Assembly (NCBI GenBank): GCA_035646975.1
Contig: DASROJ010000212.1
Location: 1 to 10,065, forward strand
Direction: 5' to 3'
DNA: 10,065 nt
Source of the DNA: DASROJ01 sp035646975
Lineage (GTDB): Bacteria > Acidobacteriota > Polarisedimenticolia > JACPZX01 > DASXTC01
Shown here: positions 5,996-10,065 of the stretch, one piece after another
Layout: every line of letters begins with the position of its first letter
Numbering within the stretch: position 1 is the stretch's first letter
Notes under the pieces: generated by a model
The model's input: only the letters and a program-made list of their open reading frames with translations
Database searches by the model: none
Told to the model about the DNA's origin: nothing
Position numbers and translations under genes: made by a program

Positions 5996-8485
5996 GTGGC
6001 GAAATCGCTTGTCATCGTTGAGTCGCCCGCCAAAGCGGGAACCATCACGAAGTTCCTGGGCCCGGGCTACACGGTCAAGGCCTCCATGGGTCATGTGCGG
6101 GACCTGCCCAAGAACAAGCTGGGGGTGGATGAAAAGACTTTCAAGCCCACCTACCAGGTGCTCGCCGGCAGAAAAAAGGTCATCGACGAGCTGAAGAAGC
6201 AGGCAGCCAAGGCCGATGCGATCTACCTCGCTCCCGACCCCGATCGCGAAGGGGAGGCGATCTGCTGGCACCTTGCCGAGGAGCTCAAGTCCTCCAAGAA
6301 GAAAATCTATCGGGTGATGTTCAACGAGATCACGAAGAAGGCCATTCTCCATGCGATGGCGCACCCGACCCAGATCGATCAGAACAAGGTCGACGCGCAG
6401 CAGGCACGGCGGATTCTCGACCGTCTCGTGGGATACAAGATCAGCCCGCTGCTCTGGGAAAAGGTGAGGCGCGGTCTGTCGGCCGGCCGCGTTCAATCCG
6501 TCGCGCTGAGGATGATTGTCGATCGTGAGCGCGAGAGGCTCGCCTTCAAACCCGAGGAATACTGGAGCCTCGCGGCCAGACTCAACGCGGATGAGCCGCC
6601 CCCGTTCGAGGCGAAGCTCCTGCGCAAGGCAGGCAAGAAGCTCGAGGTCCACGACAAGGAGCAGATGGACAAGGTGCTCGCCGGGCTGAAGGGCGCCTCC
6701 TATGTCGTGAAGGAAGTGGTGGCCAAGGAAAAGAAAAAGAACCCGCTGCCTCCCTTCATCACGAGCAAGCTCCAGCAGGAGGCCTACCGGCGGTACAGCT
6801 TCACCGTCAAGAAGACCATGATGCTGGCCCAGAGGCTGTACGAGGGGATGGACCTCGGCGAGCGGGGCAGCCTGGGTCTGATCACCTACATGCGCACCGA
6901 CTCGACCCGCATCTCCGAGGAGGCGCTCGCGCAGGTGCGCGAGTTCATCGCCGAGAAGTACGGCAAGGAGTTCGTTCCCGACAAGCCGCGTGTCTACGCG
7001 GTCCGCAAGCAGGCCCAGGAAGCGCACGAGGCGATCAGGCCCACGAGCCTCGAGCTGACGCCGCAGTCGGTGAGGGCGCACCTCAGCAAGGACGACTACA
7101 ACCTCTACCTGCTGATCTGGAACCGGTTCGTCTCGTCGCAGATGGAGTCTGCGGTTTACGACACGACCACGGCCGACATCGATGCGGCGGACTATACCTT
7201 CCGCGCCAACGGCGCGGTCATCAAGTTCCCCGGATGGCTCAACGTCTACCAGAACGGCGAGCGCATCGAGCCGGCCAAGGAAGAAGGCGCTGCCCCGGCC
7301 GATGAGACCGAGGAGGGGGCGCTCGACGACGGCGAAGGCGCCGGCGTCCTGCCGCCGCTGCACGAAGGACAGAAGCTCGAGCTGATCAAGCTCGATCCCG
7401 CGCAGCACTTCACCCAGCCGCCCCCGAAATTCACGGAAGCCATGCTCGTCAAGGCGCTGGAAGAAAACGGTATCGGACGGCCGTCGACCTACGCGAGCAT
7501 CCTGGCCACCATCCAGAATCGCGAGTACGTGGAGAAGGACAAGGGCCGCTTCACGCCAAGCGAGCTGGGCATGCTCGTCACCGATCTCCTCGTGAAGTCG
7601 TTCCCGGACATCGTCGACGTGGAGTACACGGCGAAGATGGAAGAGGAGCTCGATGAGATCGAGGAAGGCCGGGTGAAATGGGTCACCGCCCTGAAGGGGT
7701 TCAACGCGAAGTTCAAGAAGGACCTCGAGGTGGCCGGCAAACAGATGCGCAACGTCAAGACCGAGGAGATTCCCACCGAGCATGTCTGTGGCAAGTGCGG
7801 CAAGCCGATGGTGGTGAAGTGGGGGAGGTACGGCAAGTTCCTGGCCTGCACCGGGTACCCGGAGTGCCGCAACACCGCGGAGCTGAAGGACACGGGCGCA
7901 GCAGGCGAGAAAGGCGAGACCGGCGAGGACGGAGAATCGCCCGCGCCGTCTCCCACCGCGATGCACCAGGAGACCTGCGAGAAGTGCGGTAAGGAGATGG
8001 TCGTGCGGCGCGGCAGGTTCGGACAGTTCCTCGCCTGCACCGGCTACCCCGCCTGCAAGAACACCCGGCGCATCCAGATAAACGCCGCGGGCGAGGTGAC
8101 CTCGAAGAAGGACCGGTTGCTCGAGGAGCTCTGCCCGCAGTGCGGCAAGCAGATGGCGGTGAAGCACGGCCGGTTTGGCGAGTTCACCGCGTGCAGCAAC
8201 TATCCCGAGTGCCGGTACATCAAGCTCAAGGAAGTCGGCGTGGCCTGCCCGAAGGACGGCGGCGCGATCGTCGAGCGCCGTTCGAAGCGGGGAAAGACCT
8301 TTTTCGGCTGCAACAATTACCCGAACTGCGACTTCGTGGTCTGGTACCGCCCCGTCGCGCACGCCTGCCCGAAGTGCGGCGCGGCCTTCCTGCTCGAAAA
8401 GAAGACGAAGAAAGAAGGCGAGATGCTCGTGTGCAACACGGAAGAGTGCGGGTACAAGGCCCCGGCCGAAATCGTCACGGTCTGA
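5996..8485 (+). CDS. topA: DNA topoisomerase I (type IA) with five C-terminal zinc ribbons
   Basis: Relaxes negative supercoils by cutting one strand through a 5'-phosphotyrosine link and passing the other. The product is 829 aa from GTG 5996. The Toprim domain holds Glu9 (VIVESPAK) and Asp81/Asp83 of APDPDREGEA (79-88). The catalytic tyrosine is Tyr298 in LITYMRTDS, and QEAHEAIRPT (341-350) and ENGIGRPSTYASI (490-502) are family blocks. The C-terminal tail has five topoisomerase zinc ribbons with cysteines at 598/601/618/624, 661/664/681/687, 713/716/733/739, 751/772/778 and 791/794/813/818. The fourth has lost one cysteine (CPKD, Asp754), so it may fold without zinc. Between ribbons one and two is an acidic, collagen-like Gly-x-x linker (GEKGETGEDGE, about 638-647). 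The stop overlaps the xerC start by one base. Assignment is secure; E. coli TopA is similar in size (865 aa). Confidence 0.97.
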   Translation: MAKSLVIVESPAKAGTITKFLGPGYTVKASMGHVRDLPKNKLGVDEKTFKPTYQVLAGRKKVIDELKKQAAKADAIYLAPDPDREGEAICWHLAEELKSSKKKIYRVMFNEITKKAILHAMAHPTQIDQNKVDAQQARRILDRLVGYKISPLLWEKVRRGLSAGRVQSVALRMIVDRERERLAFKPEEYWSLAARLNADEPPPFEAKLLRKAGKKLEVHDKEQMDKVLAGLKGASYVVKEVVAKEKKKNPLPPFITSKLQQEAYRRYSFTVKKTMMLAQRLYEGMDLGERGSLGLITYMRTDSTRISEEALAQVREFIAEKYGKEFVPDKPRVYAVRKQAQEAHEAIRPTSLELTPQSVRAHLSKDDYNLYLLIWNRFVSSQMESAVYDTTTADIDAADYTFRANGAVIKFPGWLNVYQNGERIEPAKEEGAAPADETEEGALDDGEGAGVLPPLHEGQKLELIKLDPAQHFTQPPPKFTEAMLVKALEENGIGRPSTYASILATIQNREYVEKDKGRFTPSELGMLVTDLLVKSFPDIVDVEYTAKMEEELDEIEEGRVKWVTALKGFNAKFKKDLEVAGKQMRNVKTEEIPTEHVCGKCGKPMVVKWGRYGKFLACTGYPECRNTAELKDTGAAGEKGETGEDGESPAPSPTAMHQETCEKCGKEMVVRRGRFGQFLACTGYPACKNTRRIQINAAGEVTSKKDRLLEELCPQCGKQMAVKHGRFGEFTACSNYPECRYIKLKEVGVACPKDGGAIVERRSKRGKTFFGCNNYPNCDFVVWYRPVAHACPKCGAAFLLEKKTKKEGEMLVCNTEECGYKAPAEIVTV

Positions 8486-9399
8486 TGAAGGAGAGACTCG
8501 GGGCATTTCTCTCCCACCTGCGCTACGTGCGCAATTACTCGCCCGAGACGTTGCGCGCCTACGAGAGCGACCTTGGCCAGTTCATCAGCTTCGTCGCCGG
8601 GAGCCGCCGCGGCACCGATCCACGCAAGGTCGACCCGCCGTTGATCCGCGCGTTTCTTGCCAGCCAGCACGAGCATGATGCGAAGCGTTCCACGATGGCC
8701 AGAAAGCTCTCGTCGATCCGATCGTTCTGGTCCTGGATGCGGCGTGAAGGGCACGTCGAGGACAATCCCGCGCGCGATCTGCTGAGCCCGCGGCTGGAGC
8801 GGAAGCTTCCGCGATTCCTCGACCAGGACGAGGTCCAGCGGCTCATCGGGAGCCCCGACGCGGCCACCCTTCTCGGCGCGCGCGATCGGGCCATCCTCGA
8901 GCTGCTCTACGCCACCGGGATGCGCGTGTCGGAGCTGGCAAGTCTGGGCCTGAGCGACCTGCATCCGCGGGACAACGAGATGCGCGTGATGGGCAAAGGG
9001 AGCAAGGAGCGATGGGTTTACTTCGGCGGCAAGGCGCGCGCCGCCCTGGACGGGTACCTGGCCGCGCGGCGCCACATGCCATCCGGCCGGAGGTCGGACG
9101 CGCTGTTCGTCAACGCGCGCGGCAGCGCGCTGACCGACCGCAGCGTCCGGCGCATCGTGGATCGGTATGTCAGGCAGGCCGCCCTGCGGCAGAAGATCTC
9201 GCCGCACGGTCTGCGGCATTCATTTGCCACGCACCTGCTGGATCGGGGCGCCGATCTGCGGGCCATCCAGGAATTGCTGGGGCATGCGTCGCTGAAAACC
9301 ACGCAGCGCTACACGCATGTCAGCACGGAGCAGATGATCGAAGTCTACACGGCGGCGCAGCAGAACATGCAGCGGGCTCGCCGTCGAAACGGGAGGTGA
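8485..9399 (+). CDS. xerC: Tyrosine recombinase XerC
   Basis: Site-specific recombinase that, with XerD, resolves chromosome dimers at dif; 304 aa, close to the ~298 aa of E. coli XerC. The N-terminal SAM-like core-binding domain (about 1-90, LRYVRNYSPETLRAYESDL) is followed by the catalytic domain. All catalytic residues are visible: Arg147 (ATGMRVSEL), Lys171 (VMGKGSKERWV), His241 and Arg244 (HGLRHSFATHLL), His267 (LLGHASL) and nucleophile Tyr276 (TTQRYTHVS). The ATG overlaps the topA stop (TGATG, 8483-8487) with no clear ribosome site of its own, so translation is probably coupled to topA. Placement after dprA-topA is a common housekeeping order and argues for the cellular Xer protein rather than a phage or integron integrase. 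XerC against XerD is decided mainly by this context. Confidence 0.92.
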   Translation: MKERLGAFLSHLRYVRNYSPETLRAYESDLGQFISFVAGSRRGTDPRKVDPPLIRAFLASQHEHDAKRSTMARKLSSIRSFWSWMRREGHVEDNPARDLLSPRLERKLPRFLDQDEVQRLIGSPDAATLLGARDRAILELLYATGMRVSELASLGLSDLHPRDNEMRVMGKGSKERWVYFGGKARAALDGYLAARRHMPSGRRSDALFVNARGSALTDRSVRRIVDRYVRQAALRQKISPHGLRHSFATHLLDRGADLRAIQELLGHASLKTTQRYTHVSTEQMIEVYTAAQQNMQRARRRNGR

Positions 9400-9403
9400 C
9401 GGG

Positions 9404-10065
9404 ATGCACGAGGAAGCGCTTCTCGACATCGCCATCGCGGCGGCCCACGCGGGCGGCGAGGTGATCCTCGAGGCTCACAAGGTGCGCAAGCCGGGAGTCC
9501 TGTCCGCCTCGAGCTCCAAGGGGGTGAACGATTTCGTGACCGACGTGGACAAGGAGGCCGAAAGGCGCATCATCTCGGTCATCAAGGAGGTGTATCCCGA
9601 CCACGACATCCAGGCGGAGGAGACGCCGCAGGAACCCTACGGCTCGGACTACCGCTGGATCATCGATCCCCTCGATGGAACCACCAACTTCATTCACGGC
9701 TATCCGATGTTCGCGGTGTCCATCGGCCTGTCCCATCAGGGACGGATGAAGGCCGGCGTGGTGTTCGACCCGCTGCGCAACGAGCTGTTTCGAGCGGAGG
9801 CGGGAGAGGGAGCCTTCCTCAACGACAGGCAGATCCATTGCAGCGAAGTCCGGCAGCTCAAGGAAGCGCTGCTGGTGACCGGTTTTCCCTTCAAGGCGCA
9901 GCAGCACCTGCGCAAGTACGTCCAGATCTTCGAAGAGCTGTTCAGGGCCGGCAGCGGCATCCGAAGGGCCGGCCGCCATGTCCCACGGCGAGAGCACCAT
10001 TTCGAAAAATCCGTCAGCCCTGCCGCAGGCGACATAGGCCAGGTCGAGCGCGGCTGCGCCGGCCC
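9404..10065 (+). CDS. Inositol monophosphatase family protein, partial and disrupted after codon 190
   Basis: Mg-dependent sugar-phosphate phosphatase family (SuhB/IMPase; substrates include inositol-1-phosphate). The ATG at 9404 is 4 nt after the xerC stop, with GGAGG (9392-9396) 7 nt before it. Codons 1-190 are normal: NDFVTDVDKEAE (42-53), the metal-ligand Glu pair at 72-73 (IQAEET), and motif DPLDGTTNFIHGYP (88-101) with Asp88 and Asp91. It then reads LFRAGSGIRRAG up to 9973, where the family should continue with a segment like AALDLAYVAAGR...PWDxAAG. Instead the frame reads RHVPRREHHFEKSV and on, unrelated to the family, because the underlying 84 bp are inverted. There is no stop codon before the window edge. 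The C-terminus is outside the window. If the inversion is an assembly error the gene is intact; if real, this copy lacks its third metal-binding motif. The true family member (SuhB, CysQ-like or another) cannot be fixed. Confidence 0.88.
   Translation, partial: MHEEALLDIAIAAAHAGGEVILEAHKVRKPGVLSASSSKGVNDFVTDVDKEAERRIISVIKEVYPDHDIQAEETPQEPYGSDYRWIIDPLDGTTNFIHGYPMFAVSIGLSHQGRMKAGVVFDPLRNELFRAEAGEGAFLNDRQIHCSEVRQLKEALLVTGFPFKAQQHLRKYVQIFEELFRAGSGIRRAGRHVPRREHHFEKSVSPAAGDIGQVERGCAG
9966..10065. repeat. Perfect 8-bp inverted repeat bounding the inverted segment
   Basis: GGGCCGGC at 9966-9973 and its exact reverse complement GCCGGCCC at 10058-10065 enclose 84 bp. The core GCCGGC is itself palindromic, so the exact break cannot be placed within the arms. 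The right arm is the last 8 bases of the window. A further copy of GGGCCGGC lies at 9945-9952 in direct orientation. Confidence 0.85.
9974..10057 (-). other. Inverted 84-bp piece of the phosphatase gene
   Basis: Read on the minus strand and joined to codon 190, this piece gives AAALDLAYVACGRADGFF followed by EMVLSPWDMA, and the right arm then supplies AGP. That is the conserved C-terminal IMPase segment, in frame (84 bp = 28 codons), including the metal-binding Asp of PWDMAAG. In the orientation shown here it is also free of stops in the phosphatase frame. The simplest explanation is a fold-back or chimeric join at a sequence end; a real micro-inversion is the alternative. Confidence 0.85.

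Noticed and set aside
5969..8506. An 845-codon open frame on the minus strand opposite topA
   Set aside because: It mirrors topA codon structure (high GC at third positions removes stops on the opposite strand), and its protein is an Arg/Leu/His-rich sequence with no domain I recognise, whereas topA is unmistakable.
9320..10000. Minus-strand open frame beginning MVLSPWDMAAGP
   Set aside because: Its first 12 residues are the true phosphatase motif carried by the inverted segment and left arm; the rest is antisense to the intact part of the same gene, so it is not a separate gene.
1..10065. Search for CRISPR arrays, tRNA or rRNA genes, insertion sequences, phage genes or a novel multi-gene system
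   Set aside because: No regular spaced repeats, no cloverleaf-like or rRNA-like stretches in the single intergenic gap, no transposase motifs, and every large frame belongs to a known family.

Overview
This is a GC-rich bacterial chromosomal window made almost entirely of recognisable genes. The organism is probably Gram-negative, because an RND-type tripartite efflux pump (MdtABC-like) needs an outer membrane. High GC3, GTG starts and tight gene packing fit many GC-rich phyla, for example Acidobacteria, deltaproteobacterial lineages or NC10/Rokubacteria-like groups. Nothing in the sequence fixes the phylum.

Layout. (1) 1-3437, + strand: the 3' end of a periplasmic adaptor (membrane fusion protein) gene, overlapping by 4 nt a full-length RND permease of the MdtB/MdtC type. 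No outer-membrane channel gene follows. (2) 3395-4639, - strand: a membrane-anchored GAF-GGDEF diguanylate cyclase, convergent with the permease gene and overlapping its 3' end by 43 nt. (3) 4640-4842: a 203-bp divergent intergenic region that is visibly AT-richer than the rest. It has a candidate promoter in each direction and an imperfect inverted repeat lying between them and overlapping the rightward -35. (4) 4843-10065, + strand: a tightly packed housekeeping operon, dprA - topA - xerC - inositol-monophosphatase family gene, with spacings of 13 nt, a 1-nt overlap and 4 nt. It covers handling of incoming single-stranded DNA, relaxation of negative supercoils and chromosome dimer resolution, followed by a sugar/inositol phosphatase.

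The most striking anomaly is at the right end. The phosphatase gene reads normally for 190 codons, to position 9973. The next 84 bp (9974-10057) are then the reverse complement of what the gene should contain. Flipping them restores, in frame, the missing conserved C-terminal motif, including PWDMAAG. The flipped piece is bounded by a perfect 8-bp inverted repeat, GGGCCGGC / GCCGGCCC, and the window stops exactly at the end of the second arm. A fold-back or chimeric assembly end is the most likely cause, but a real micro-inversion cannot be excluded from this window. I found no phage, IS, CRISPR, tRNA, rRNA or defence system, and no gene cluster that looks like an undescribed system.
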